DNA of 64,000 bases from Microbispora sp. ZYX-F-249 (GCF_039649665.1 NZ_JBDJAW010000013.1:1-64000); one strand, 5' to 3'; counted from the first letter of the stretch, positions 50,495 to 63,985 are shown. The notes: generated by a model from the letters alone, not told the origin. Program-made: numbers and translations.

Positions 50495-51712
50495 TCAGCG
50501 CACCCAGCCGCCCGCGGTGACGAGGTTCAGCACGGCGCCGACCGCGCGCTCGACCGTCATGTCCGTCGTGTCGAGAACGAGGTCGGCGTCCTCCGGCTCC
50601 TCGTAGGGGTCGGAGATCCCGGTGAACTCCGGGATCAGCCCGGCGCGCGCCTTGGCGTACAGGCCCTTGCGGTCGCGGCGCTCGCACTCCTCCAGCGGCG
50701 TGGCCACGTGGACGAGCAGGAAGTCGCCGCCGACCTCCTCGACCATCGCCCGCACCTCGTCCCGCGTCGCGGCGTACGGCGCGATGGGCGCGCAGACGGC
50801 GAGGCCGCCGTGGCGGGCGACCTCGGCGGCCACGAACCCGATCCTGCGGATGTTGAGGTCGCGGTCCTCCCGCGAGAACGTGAGCCCCGCCGACAGCAGC
50901 CGCCGCACGACGTCGCCGTCCAGGTAGGTGATCGTGCGGCCGCCGCGCTCCAGCAGCGCGTCGCGCAGCCCCCGGGCGATCGTCGACTTGCCCGAGCCGG
51001 ACAGCCCGGTGAAGAACACCACGAGACCCCGCTTGTGCGGCGGCCCGGGGATCGTGACCGGCGCGGGGCCGGCGAGATGCTCGGTGGCGCCGTAGTTGCG
51101 CGCCACGTGCTCGCGGAGCTCGAGGTCGATCTCGGTGTCCTCACGCGGCGCGAGCGGCACCGCGACCACCGTGGCCCCCGGGAGCTTCTCGGCCGCCTTG
51201 AGCGCGGCGCGCACCACGGCCGGGCCGCCCTCGCCGAAGACGAGGGGCATGAGGAGCACGGCCGCGTCCAGTTCCTCGGCGGTCGCCGCGACCTCGTCGA
51301 GCGCGGCGGAGTCGAGCGGCCCGCGCATCGTCACCGCGAGGACCTCGCCGTACGGCAGGTCCTTGCGCACCTCCTCCGGCGTACGGCGCAGCCGGGCGAA
51401 CGGGCCGTACGCGGGGGCGTCGAGCGCCTCGACCGGTCCCGCGGCGTGGTGGCCGTCCCGCTCCACGACGGTCAGCACCGCGACCGCCGCGCCCTCGGGG
51501 TCCTTGAGCGTCACCCGGTCGCCGGGCCCGAACTCGTCGGGAAGCGCGATGGTGACCGGGTCGGGCCAGGGCGCCCCGCCGGGCAGCCGCCCGCGGTCGA
51601 CCACGCTCTCCACCTCGGCAGAGGTGAGGAAGCCGGTCAGCGGCGCGTACGCCCCGGACAGCAGCAGTTCCAGGTCGGCCAGCTCACGTGCGTCGGGCGT
51701 CCACTCGGTCAT
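50495..51712 (-). CDS. cysC: APS kinase with ATP-sulfurylase-like N-terminal domain
   Basis: The 405-residue protein has a C-terminal APS kinase (P-loop FFTGLSGSGKST near 232-243, YLDGDVVRRLL, LNIRRIGFVAAE). The N-terminal 220 residues resemble the PUA-like and fold regions of ATP sulfurylase but lack the catalytic QxRNPxHRAHE motif. It should make PAPS from APS produced by CysDN, but not APS itself. It lies at the end of the glycan cluster next to two sulfotransferases, so it probably supplies PAPS for them. Confidence 0.88.
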   Translation of the reverse strand: MTEWTPDARELADLELLLSGAYAPLTGFLTSAEVESVVDRGRLPGGAPWPDPVTIALPDEFGPGDRVTLKDPEGAAVAVLTVVERDGHHAAGPVEALDAPAYGPFARLRRTPEEVRKDLPYGEVLAVTMRGPLDSAALDEVAATAEELDAAVLLMPLVFGEGGPAVVRAALKAAEKLPGATVVAVPLAPREDTEIDLELREHVARNYGATEHLAGPAPVTIPGPPHKRGLVVFFTGLSGSGKSTIARGLRDALLERGGRTITYLDGDVVRRLLSAGLTFSREDRDLNIRRIGFVAAEVARHGGLAVCAPIAPYAATRDEVRAMVEEVGGDFLLVHVATPLEECERRDRKGLYAKARAGLIPEFTGISDPYEEPEDADLVLDTTDMTVERAVGAVLNLVTAGGWVR

Positions 51713-51837
51713 GGCATCCGTTTCCGCTTGATCGATCGGACCTCATGGGGTCGGATACGCACCCTACTGGCACCGGCACGCATAGCGCGCCCGTGCCCGG
51801 GGCGTCTACAGGCAGACATTAATCCGAGGAGGTGCTC

Positions 51838-52353
51838 GTGGACGCCGCAGAGGAGCGACGATTCCGCGATTTCGTGTCGGCCCGCGCGCCGGCGCTCATG
51901 CGGCTGGCCTATCTGCTGACCGGAGGCGACCAGCACTCCGCCGAGGACCTGCTGCAGGCCGCCCTGGCCAAGGTCGTCACCCGATGGGGGCGGCTCGACG
52001 AGCCCGAGGCGTACGTGCGGCAGGTCATGTACCGGCAGCAGATCAGCTGGTGGCGGCTGGCGTGGCGGCAACGGGAGACCAGCGTGGCCGACGTGCCGGA
52101 GCACCCGGCCGGCCGTGGAGACGCCGACGACGCCGAGCTGCGGATGATCCTGCGCCGCGCGCTCGCCCGGCTGACGCCCCGGCAGCGCGCCGTGCTCGTG
52201 CTGCGGTATCTGGAGGACCTGCCCGAGAACGAGGTGGCCCGCATTCTCGGCTGCTCGGTCGGGACCGTGCGCAGCACCGCGCACCGGTCCCTCGCCCGGC
52301 TGCGGGCGACCGCGCCGGAACTCACTGACCTGCGCCTGAGCGAGGTGATCTGA
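51838..52353 (+). CDS. SigE-family ECF sigma factor
   Basis: The 171-residue protein has region 2 (FVSARAPALMRLAYLLTGGD, HSAEDLLQAALAKV) and region 4 (LARLTPRQRAVLVLRYLEDL, GCSVGTVRSTAHRSLARLR). This matches the actinobacterial SigE-family (ECF50-like) group. GTG 51838 is 5 nt after AGGAGG. The stop overlaps the start of a membrane-anchored partner (TGATG), which is probably its regulator. Confidence 0.92.
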   Translation: MDAAEERRFRDFVSARAPALMRLAYLLTGGDQHSAEDLLQAALAKVVTRWGRLDEPEAYVRQVMYRQQISWWRLAWRQRETSVADVPEHPAGRGDADDAELRMILRRALARLTPRQRAVLVLRYLEDLPENEVARILGCSVGTVRSTAHRSLARLRATAPELTDLRLSEVI

Positions 52354-53600
52354 TGACGCCCCGGATGCTGAAGCAGACGCTGGAGGAGTGGTCGCGGGAG
52401 GTGCACGTGCCCGCCGACCTCGCCGGCCGCGCGCTGCGCCGCCGGTCGCGGCTGCGCCTGACGAGATTCGCGGGGGCGGTCTCGTGCGCGGCGCTCGTGG
52501 CGGCCGTGGCCCTGCTGGTGCCGCTGGTCGTGATCCCCCGGTTCGCGCAGCCCGCTGACAGCGGCGGCGCACCGGTGGTGGTGCCCGTCGAGCCCTACCG
52601 GCAGACGGCCCACGCGCAGGACGTGCTCGCCGACATGGCGAGCTCGCCGCCGAAGAAGATGATCGCGGCAGGGCAGGTGGCCGTCTCCGCCTACTACACC
52701 TGGCGGTGGCGCACCGTCGACGGACGCCGGGTGATCGACCGCACGTGGTATGTGCTCGACCAGGTGACGCAGAGCTACAAGAAGACGCAATGGGGCTGGG
52801 CCGAGGTGGCGCCCGGCCTGCGCTGGGCGGCGGTCCTGGAGAAGGACCTCCCGGTGCGGAGGATCGGAATCCTCGACATGGAGACGCGCCGGGTGCGGGC
52901 GTGGGTGCCCGTGGAACATCCGGTGGGCGGCGTCTCCTGGTCGCCCGACGGCACCCGGCTCGTGGCCACCGCCTACGACAAGAGCCCAGACCTGCACCAG
53001 AGCGCGGCCGGCCGCGAAACCTGCCCGCCGCGCGCGCCGGCGAGTCCCGGGCAGCCGCACCCCGGGAGGATCTCCACGAGCCGCACCGGGTTCTACATCG
53101 TCGACGTGGCGACCGCGACGGCGGGCAGGTTCCGCGCCGTCGATCCCTGCCGCATCGGACCCGGCAACGTGCGGCGCGACTTCCGGTGGAGCGACGACGG
53201 CACGCTGGTCTGGGAGAGCAGATACCTCATGCCGCGGCCCGACGCCTTCTACGACCTGGAGGGCCGGCCGCACGAGGCGCCCGACGGCTACGTCGCGCCG
53301 GAGTCGAAGGCGGGCGTGTCGCCCAACGGCAGGCTGCTGGCCGGCCGGGACGGCATGCCGACCAAGGTCACCGAAGTTGCGACGGGCAAAGTCGTGGGCC
53401 GTCAGCAGGTGCTCCAGCTTCTCGCCTGGGCGGACAACCGCCGCCTGGTCGGACTGGGCTGCGCCGGCAGGTGCGGCAACGAGTTCACCAACGGACTGGT
53501 GCTGGTGGACGTGGACGGCGGGAACGCCGTACCGCTGACGGCGAACCGGAAGAACAGCCAGCAGCCCGGGTCGTGGGAACCGGTCCTGACCCCGCGGTAG
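52353..53600 (+). CDS. Membrane-anchored beta-propeller-like partner of the sigma factor
   Basis: The 415-residue protein has a short cytoplasmic N-terminus (about 35 residues), one transmembrane helix (about 37-62), and an extracellular region with TolB/WD-like strands such as VSWSPDGTRLVATAYD and FRWSDDGTLVWES. Genes of this form often follow SigE-family factors and are thought to act as anti-sigma or sensor proteins. No zinc anti-sigma motif is visible. It is coupled to the sigma gene. Confidence 0.82.
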   Translation: MTPRMLKQTLEEWSREVHVPADLAGRALRRRSRLRLTRFAGAVSCAALVAAVALLVPLVVIPRFAQPADSGGAPVVVPVEPYRQTAHAQDVLADMASSPPKKMIAAGQVAVSAYYTWRWRTVDGRRVIDRTWYVLDQVTQSYKKTQWGWAEVAPGLRWAAVLEKDLPVRRIGILDMETRRVRAWVPVEHPVGGVSWSPDGTRLVATAYDKSPDLHQSAAGRETCPPRAPASPGQPHPGRISTSRTGFYIVDVATATAGRFRAVDPCRIGPGNVRRDFRWSDDGTLVWESRYLMPRPDAFYDLEGRPHEAPDGYVAPESKAGVSPNGRLLAGRDGMPTKVTEVATGKVVGRQQVLQLLAWADNRRLVGLGCAGRCGNEFTNGLVLVDVDGGNAVPLTANRKNSQQPGSWEPVLTPR

Positions 53601-53603
53601 GGG

Positions 53604-54335
53604 TCAGATGAGGCGGGCGAAGTGGTTCTGCGGACGGCGGATCACCATGGTGATCTCGTCCTCGGTGCCGTTGAGCCCGCCTCGCGAGAGCGCGGCCACG
53701 GCCCGGCAGACCACCGAGACCAGACCGCTGTGCGGTCCCCGCCGGGCCGGGCCGCTCACCGCCGAGTAGTCCTCGGCGATCATGAGTCCGCGCATCAGGC
53801 AGTACGCCTGGATGCCCTCCCGGGAGGCCAGCGGCTCGTAGACCGCCGGGAGCGGCCCCACGGACCCGGCCGGGGCGAGCGTGCGCCACAGCGTCCGGCG
53901 CAGCCAGCGGGGCGTCACCCGGTCGCAGAAGCCGTACGCCGACTTCCGGTCGCGCATCTTCAGCAGCAGCAGCCCGCCGGGGCGCAGCCCCGCGACGAGC
54001 CGGTCGAGCACGAGCTCGGCGTGGTGGATGCGTTCGAGCAGGAACGACACGTAGACGACGTCGAAGGAGCGCGGCGGGATCGGCACCAGACGCAGGTCGC
54101 CCAGGTAGGACGCCTCCAGGTCGCCGCGGTTGGCGGTGTGCGCCCGCAGGGGCGGCAGATCCTCGTCCACCCCCGTCATCCTCGGCTCGTACCGCCCCAC
54201 GTCGAGGGCGCCGCCCCGGCCGCATCCGGCGATGAGGATGTCGAGCCGCCGTCCGAGCTGGTCGGTCCACTGCTCGCGAATCCGCTGGCTGAACACGTCG
54301 TCCTGGTCCGCGGACGACAACCGAACCTCTGTCAT
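53604..54335 (-). CDS. SAM-dependent methyltransferase
   Basis: The 243-residue class I methyltransferase has LDILIAGCGRGGALDVGRYE (motif I), MTGVDED, and SFDVVYVSFLLERIHHAELV (motif IV region). The C-terminal half is not recognised, and the substrate is unknown. ATG 54335 is used, and ATG 54353 would add six residues. It is convergent with the sigma partner, with a 3-nt gap, and divergent from mfd. Confidence 0.82.
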   Translation of the reverse strand: MTEVRLSSADQDDVFSQRIREQWTDQLGRRLDILIAGCGRGGALDVGRYEPRMTGVDEDLPPLRAHTANRGDLEASYLGDLRLVPIPPRSFDVVYVSFLLERIHHAELVLDRLVAGLRPGGLLLLKMRDRKSAYGFCDRVTPRWLRRTLWRTLAPAGSVGPLPAVYEPLASREGIQAYCLMRGLMIAEDYSAVSGPARRGPHSGLVSVVCRAVAALSRGGLNGTEDEITMVIRRPQNHFARLI

Positions 54336-54563
54336 ACGACTGAGAGTAATCATTTGAGGACGCTGAGTTGCGCATTTGCCGTCCCCCATCTCGTCCGGAC
54401 CGAGCGGCCGAGCGGAGCGAGGCGGGCGGACAGGGCGTAGCCTGGATAGCCGCGGCCCGGTTGGGAGCATCTCGTGGATCTTCGCTCAGGCGGGGGTCGG
54501 CCGGATGCCGGGGGCCGCGTCCGCACGCCGGCTGTCTAAGTCACGGGGCTTTTGAAGGCATCG

Positions 54564-58061
<3,498 letters not shown>

Positions 58062-58113
58062 CCCGCGAAATTGTCAACATATGCGTGGCCGGTGTCGTTC
58101 GGGAGGATCGTCC

Positions 58114-58782
58114 GTGAAGTCGTATCGAGTGCGCGTCGCCGTGGCGCTGGCGGCGGCCGGTATCGCCGTGACCGCGTGCGGTGGTCCCGTGCAGGCGGGT
58201 TCCGCGGCCATCGTGGGCAATGAGCGCATCACCTCCAGCCAGCTGAACGACGAGGTCCGCGAGCTGCGCGCCGACCTGGCCGCGAACAAGATCCCCGAAA
58301 ACCAGCTCCAGCTGTCCTTCTCGCTGCCGCAGACGGTCCTGCTCAACATGACCACGAGCAGGCAGTTCCAGGAGCTCGGCCGGCGCAAGGGCGTCACGGT
58401 CACCGACCGTGAGGTGGACGACGTCGCCGTCGCCCAGGGCGGCTGGGACCAGTTCAACAAGGTGCTGCTGGCCAACGGCATCCCGCTGGACGAGAGCCGC
58501 GACTTCATCCGCGCCGTCATCGTCCGCAACAAGCTGGCGCAGCAGTCCGGGGCGGGTCAGGACCAGGCGAGCCAGCAGGCCGCCCTCCAGAAGATCGTCG
58601 AGGAGGCCGACTCGGCCGTGCCGGTGAAGTACAGCCCGCGCTACGGCAAGTTCGACCCCCAGCAGGGCTTCGTCGCCGACGACCGCTTCGGCGCCAGCGC
58701 GGGCGCACCCGGTGCGGGCGCGGAAGGCGCGCCGGGGGCGGAAGGCGCGCCGGGCGCGGAAGGCGCCCCCCAAGCGGGCTGA
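58114..58782 (+). CDS. SurA/PpiC-type lipoprotein chaperone
   Basis: The 222-residue protein has a lipoprotein signal (GIAVTAC, Cys near 21), a SurA N-domain-like helical region (IVGNERITSSQLNDEV) and a collagen-like tail of GAEGAP repeats. No complete parvulin isomerase domain is present, so it is probably a chaperone, not a full isomerase. GTG 58114 follows GGAGG. It sits between mfd and mazG, the conserved actinobacterial position. Repeat array B starts 13 nt after its stop. Confidence 0.86.
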   Translation: MKSYRVRVAVALAAAGIAVTACGGPVQAGSAAIVGNERITSSQLNDEVRELRADLAANKIPENQLQLSFSLPQTVLLNMTTSRQFQELGRRKGVTVTDREVDDVAVAQGGWDQFNKVLLANGIPLDESRDFIRAVIVRNKLAQQSGAGQDQASQQAALQKIVEEADSAVPVKYSPRYGKFDPQQGFVADDRFGASAGAPGAGAEGAPGAEGAPGAEGAPQAG

Positions 58783-58795
58783 CCCGACGACGGCC

Positions 58796-59083
58796 GTGAT
58801 CTTGTAGTTTGTCGCAGGTGCCGTCGTGACCTGCGCTTTCGGTCTTCGTGATCATGCACTTTTCGTGCAGTGTGGTACCCGACCTGGCCAGATCTGATTC
58901 GTGATCATGCAATTGCAAGATCACGAATCGGGTTGTGGCTGGTAGTGGCGGCCGCGGCCGAGATTGTGCAAGATCACGAAATGCGCGGCGCAGGTGAGCG
59001 GCGTGGTCTGCAACCTTCTGCAAGATCACGGAGTGTGGCGGTGCAGGTGGGCGGGGTGATCTGCAACCTTTTGCAAGATCACG
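58796..59083. repeat. Mirror-image intergenic array B (CGTGATCTTG, 52-53 bp period)
   Basis: Forward motifs start at 58796 (GTGATCTTG), 58848 and 58901 (both GTGATCATG). Reverse CAAGATCACG motifs start at 58916, 58969, 59021 and 59074. Spacings are 52, 53 and 53, 52, 53 bp. The arms meet at a TGCAATTGCA palindrome (58908-58917). The first motif extends for about 20 bp identically with the left end of array A (through TTTGTCGCA). Two right-arm units share a GCAACCTT block. There is no ORF or transposase. It lies between the SurA-like gene and mazG. Confidence 0.85.
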
Positions 59084-59109
59084 CCATGAGGGGTGATTAG
59101 GGTGGGGAC

Positions 59110-60078
59110 ATGGCGTTGATCGTGGTGACCACCTCGCCCAGGGTCGCTCCGGGGCTGTTCGCCCCCGCGGCGTGGAAGGCCCTCACGGGAGGACGGGTGC
59201 TCACCGGCACCCCCGACCACCCCTGTCTGCCCTACCTCGACGAGGCCGGCGTCCGGGTCGAGGTGGTGACTCCGGACCCCGGCGCGATCGCGCGCGCGAG
59301 CCGTACGGAGACGGTGGTATGGCTGGCCGCGCAGGACGGCGACGAGGACTTCATGCGCGCGGTCGGCCACGCCGTGATCTCCCTGGACGAGCCGCCGGAG
59401 ATCGAGGTCGTCCCCGGTTCCTACGACCTGCCGGGGGCCCGGCTGCTCGATCTCGTCCAGGTGATGGACCGCCTGCGCCGCGAATGCCCGTGGGACCGCA
59501 AGCAGACCCATGAGTCGCTCGTGCCGTACCTGGTCGAAGAGGCCTACGAGGTGCTGGAGACCATCGACGAGGGCGACTACGGCGCGCCGCTGCGCGAGGA
59601 GCTCGGCGACCTGCTGCTCCAGGTGGTGTTCCACGCCCGTCTCGCTCAGGAGCGCATGGGGACGGATGGGGACGGGTTCGACATCGACGACGTCGCGGCC
59701 GGGATCGTGGAGAAGCTGGTCCGCCGTCATCCCCACGTGTTCGCGGACGTCGAGGTCTCCGGCGCCGGTGAGGTCAGCGACAACTGGGAGACGATCAAGG
59801 CGGCGGAGCGGGCCGCCAAGGGGGAGACCGGCTCGGTGCTCAGCGGTGTTCCCATGGGCCAGCCCGCGGTCTCCCTGGCCGCCCAGCTCCTGCGCCGGGC
59901 CGGCCGCGCCGGTGCGCCCGGCGTGCTCGCCGAGGACCTCGCCACGCCCGCCGGCGCCCGCCTGTTCGCGCTCGTACGGGAGATCCAGGACGCGGGGCTC
60001 GACCCCGAGGCCGAGCTGCGGGCGGCGGCCAGGGAGTACCGGCGGCGCGTGGAGGAGTGGGAGGACGACCGCCGCTGA
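59110..60078 (+). CDS. mazG: Nucleoside triphosphate pyrophosphohydrolase MazG
   Basis: The 322-residue protein has an N-terminal extension of about 110 residues typical of actinobacterial MazG, then the MazG core: CPWDRKQTHESLVPYLVEEA with the metal-binding EE, ELGDLLLQVVFHA, and RRHPHVFADV. It hydrolyses NTPs or abnormal nucleotides and limits mutagenic or (p)ppGpp-linked pools. ATG 59110 follows GGTGGGG, directly after repeat array B. Confidence 0.94.
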   Translation: MALIVVTTSPRVAPGLFAPAAWKALTGGRVLTGTPDHPCLPYLDEAGVRVEVVTPDPGAIARASRTETVVWLAAQDGDEDFMRAVGHAVISLDEPPEIEVVPGSYDLPGARLLDLVQVMDRLRRECPWDRKQTHESLVPYLVEEAYEVLETIDEGDYGAPLREELGDLLLQVVFHARLAQERMGTDGDGFDIDDVAAGIVEKLVRRHPHVFADVEVSGAGEVSDNWETIKAAERAAKGETGSVLSGVPMGQPAVSLAAQLLRRAGRAGAPGVLAEDLATPAGARLFALVREIQDAGLDPEAELRAAAREYRRRVEEWEDDRR

Positions 60079-60129
60079 CGCCGCCGGACACGCCGTGAAC
60101 GGGCGGCCCTCCGCCGTACCGAGTAGTAG

Positions 60130-61461
<1,332 letters not shown>

Positions 61462-61610
61462 CGGCGGCACACGCGGGTAGCCCGGCTGGACGCGCCCCGC
61501 ACACGCGGTGCGGCGAGCGCCTACGCGATGTGGGGCGTGGACGGCCGGGACGGGCGGTTAGGGTGGCCGTCGATCGGGCCATGCGCTGACCGGCCGGGAG
61601 GGGTGGTTTC

Positions 61611-62063
61611 GTGGCGGCGAAGCGGCCGCAGCTCACCGGGCGCGCGGCGATCCTCGCGGTCGTCGTGTGCGCCATCGCCATGAGCCTGGCCTACCCCGTG
61701 CGCGAGTACGTCGCCCAGCGCCGGCAGATCGCCCAGCTGGAGCAGCAGCAGGCGAACGCGCTGCGCAAGCTCCAGAACCTGGAGGAGCGGCGCCGGCGGC
61801 TGGAGGACCCGGAATACATCAAGCGCCTGGCCAAGGAGCGGCTGTTCTACTGCGAGCCGGGCGCGGACTGCTACCAGGTGCTCGACGAGGAGAAGGCCGG
61901 CGCCGCCGCCGCGAAGGCCGGGACGAAGCCGCCGGAGCGGCCCGCCTGGTACGTCACGCTCTGGCGGTCGTTCGAGGCGGCCGACAAGGGGCGGCCCGCC
62001 GTACCGCAGCAGGGGCAGCGGAGCCCGGCGCCGACGCCGACTGCGTCCCCGGCGTCGGGATGA
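61611..62063 (+). CDS. FtsB/DivIC-type septum formation protein
   Basis: The 150-residue protein has one N-terminal transmembrane helix (about 12-30), a coiled coil (about 36-68, AQLEQQQANALRKLQNLEER), then DPEYIKRLAKERLFY, the conserved region of the FtsB/DivIC family, and a Pro-rich tail. It would act in the divisome with FtsL and FtsQ. It starts at GTG 61611. It lies between eno and the DUF501 gene. Confidence 0.92.
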   Translation: MAAKRPQLTGRAAILAVVVCAIAMSLAYPVREYVAQRRQIAQLEQQQANALRKLQNLEERRRRLEDPEYIKRLAKERLFYCEPGADCYQVLDEEKAGAAAAKAGTKPPERPAWYVTLWRSFEAADKGRPAVPQQGQRSPAPTPTASPASG

Positions 62064-62115
62064 GGACGGCGGGATGAGGACCGCGGCGGGCATCGTGAAG
62101 GGCGAGGAGATCGAC

Positions 62116-62670
62116 GTGGCGGACGACCAGCTGGGCGCCGTGGACCAGGCGGACCTGGAGGCGGCGCGGGCGCAGCTCGGGCGGCAGCCGCGCGGGGTGC
62201 GGGCCGTCGCCCACCGGTGTCCCTGCGGGCTGCCCGACGTGCTGGAGACCGCGCCCCGGCTGCCCGACGGCGCGCCGTTCCCGACCTTGTTCTACCTGAC
62301 CTGTCCCAGGGCGGCCTCGGCGATCGGCACGCTGGAGTCGTCCGGGCTGATGCGGCGGATGCAGGCACGGCTCGCCGAGGACCCCGAGCTGGCCGAGGCG
62401 TACCGGGCGGCCCACGAGGACTACGTCGCCCGCCGCGACCGCGCGGCCGACGAGGAGGGCCTGGAGCCGCTGCCGCGCGACATGCAGAGCGCCGGCGGCA
62501 TGCCGGACCGGGTCAAGTGCCTGCACGCGCTGGTCGCCCACGAGCTGGCCGCGCCGGGGGTCAACCCGTTCGGCCGGGAGGCCCTGGACGCGCTGCCCGA
62601 CTGGTGGGCCGACGGCCCCTGCGTCGACGTGGAGAAGCCGGAAGAGGCGATCGGAGGCCGGGAGGGATGA
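62116..62670 (+). CDS. DUF501-family protein
   Basis: The 184-residue protein has the conserved DUF501 blocks QLGRQPRGVRAVAHRCPCGL, FPTLFYLTCPRA and RVKCLHALVAHELA, with several cysteines that may bind metal. Function is unknown. GTG 62116 is preferred because GAGGAG lies 6 nt upstream and the product then matches the family start. ATG 62074 is an alternative. Its stop overlaps the ppx start (ATGA). Confidence 0.9.
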   Translation: MADDQLGAVDQADLEAARAQLGRQPRGVRAVAHRCPCGLPDVLETAPRLPDGAPFPTLFYLTCPRAASAIGTLESSGLMRRMQARLAEDPELAEAYRAAHEDYVARRDRAADEEGLEPLPRDMQSAGGMPDRVKCLHALVAHELAAPGVNPFGREALDALPDWWADGPCVDVEKPEEAIGGREG

Positions 62671-63605
62671 GCGTGGGAACGAAGCGGGTCGCGGCCATCG
62701 ACTGCGGGACCAACTCGGTCCGGCTGCTCATCGCGGACATCGCGGGCGACGGCCTCACCGACGTCGAGCGGCGGATGGAGATCGTCCGGCTCGGCCAGGA
62801 CGTCGACCGTACGGGACGGCTCGCGCCGGAGGCCCTGGAGCGGACCTTCGGCGCCATGCGCGGGTACGCCAAGCTGATCAGGGAGCACTCCCCGGACGGC
62901 CCCGTGCCGGTCCGCGTGGTCGCCACGTCGGCGACGCGTGACGCCGCCAACCGGGCCGACTTCGTCTCCGGCGTACGGGACATCTTCGGCGTGGAGCCGG
63001 AGGTGGTGACCGGTGACGAGGAGGCACGGCTGTCCTTCACCGGCGCCACCCGGGGCCTCGCCGGGTCCGCCGCCGAGACGCCCTTCCTGGTGGTGGACAT
63101 CGGGGGCGGCTCCACGGAGTTCGTCGTCGGCTCCCGGTCCGTCGAGGGCGCGCTGTCGGTGGACATCGGCTGCGTACGGCTGACCGAGCGCCACCTGCGC
63201 GACGACCCGCCGGCCGCCGGGGACGTGGAGGCCGCCGTCGCCGACATCGAGGCGGCCATGGACCGGGTCGAGGAGAGCGTCCCCGTGCGCACGGCGCACA
63301 CGCTGGTCGGCCTGGCGGGCTCGGTCACCACGGTCGCCGGGATCGCGCTCGGCCTGCCCGCCTACGATCCGGCGCGCATCCACCACTCGCGCATCCCCGC
63401 CGGGCGGGTCCACGAGGTGTCCGCGCGGCTGCTGGACATGACGCACGACGAGCGGGCGGCCATCCCGGTGATGCACCCGGGCCGGGTGGACGTCATCGGC
63501 GCGGGCGCGCTCATCCTCGACCGCATCGTCCGCCGCTACGGCTTCTCCGAGGTCGTGGTGAGCGAGCACGACATCCTCGACGGCATCGCCTGGTCCCTCG
63601 CCTGA
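62667..63605 (+). CDS. ppx: Exopolyphosphatase / guanosine pentaphosphatase family protein
   Basis: The 312-residue ASKHA-fold enzyme has AAIDCGTNSVRLLIAD, VVATSATRDAANRADF, EVVTGDEEARLSF, and DIGGGSTEFVVGS. It is the short actinobacterial Ppx/GppA form without the C-terminal HD domain. It degrades polyphosphate or pppGpp, opposing the ppk1 product encoded at the other end of the window. ATG 62667 overlaps the DUF501 stop. Confidence 0.93.
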   Translation: MSVGTKRVAAIDCGTNSVRLLIADIAGDGLTDVERRMEIVRLGQDVDRTGRLAPEALERTFGAMRGYAKLIREHSPDGPVPVRVVATSATRDAANRADFVSGVRDIFGVEPEVVTGDEEARLSFTGATRGLAGSAAETPFLVVDIGGGSTEFVVGSRSVEGALSVDIGCVRLTERHLRDDPPAAGDVEAAVADIEAAMDRVEESVPVRTAHTLVGLAGSVTTVAGIALGLPAYDPARIHHSRIPAGRVHEVSARLLDMTHDERAAIPVMHPGRVDVIGAGALILDRIVRRYGFSEVVVSEHDILDGIAWSLA

Positions 63606-63709
63606 ACCTGCTCGCCCAAGTCCGGGCACAAGCGCGATTCAGGGAGCGACGGCCTCGGCGTGCGCCTCGTAGGCGTCGAGGATCGAGTCGAGCAGCCCCG
63701 CGCGGATCG

Positions 63710-63985
63710 GACCTGACCGAGATCGGGGACATTCCGGTGCCCGAGCCCGGCGAGGGGGAGGTGTCCGTCGACGTCTCCCACGCGGGTGTGAACTTCATCG
63801 ACGTGATGGCGCGCAGGGGAGACCCGGGCTACGTCACCGCGTGGCCGTTCGTGCCGGGCAAGGAGGTGGCGGGGACCGTCCGCCAGGTGGGCCCGGGGGT
63901 CTCCGGCCTGGTGCCGGGGCAGCGGGTGGCCGCGTTCACCCCGTCCGGCGGCCTGGCCGAGGTGGCCGTGGCGCCCGCCCGCTGA
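63710..63985 (+). pseudogene. Truncated NADPH:quinone oxidoreductase (N-terminal part only)
   Basis: The frame reads DLTEIGDIPVPEPGEGEVSV, VSHAGVNFIDVMARRGD, FVPGKEVAGTVRQVGPGVSG and ends AEVAVAPAR followed by a stop at 63983-63985. This is the first 85 or so residues of a family of about 320. No ATG or ribosome site fits the start of similarity. It is a remnant, unless a frameshift beyond the window restores the rest. Confidence 0.5.

Noticed and set aside
58796-59083. MITE or IS-derived element
   Set aside because: The ends are inverted repeats, but the same motif recurs internally at fixed phase, no target-site duplication is visible, and there is no transposase.
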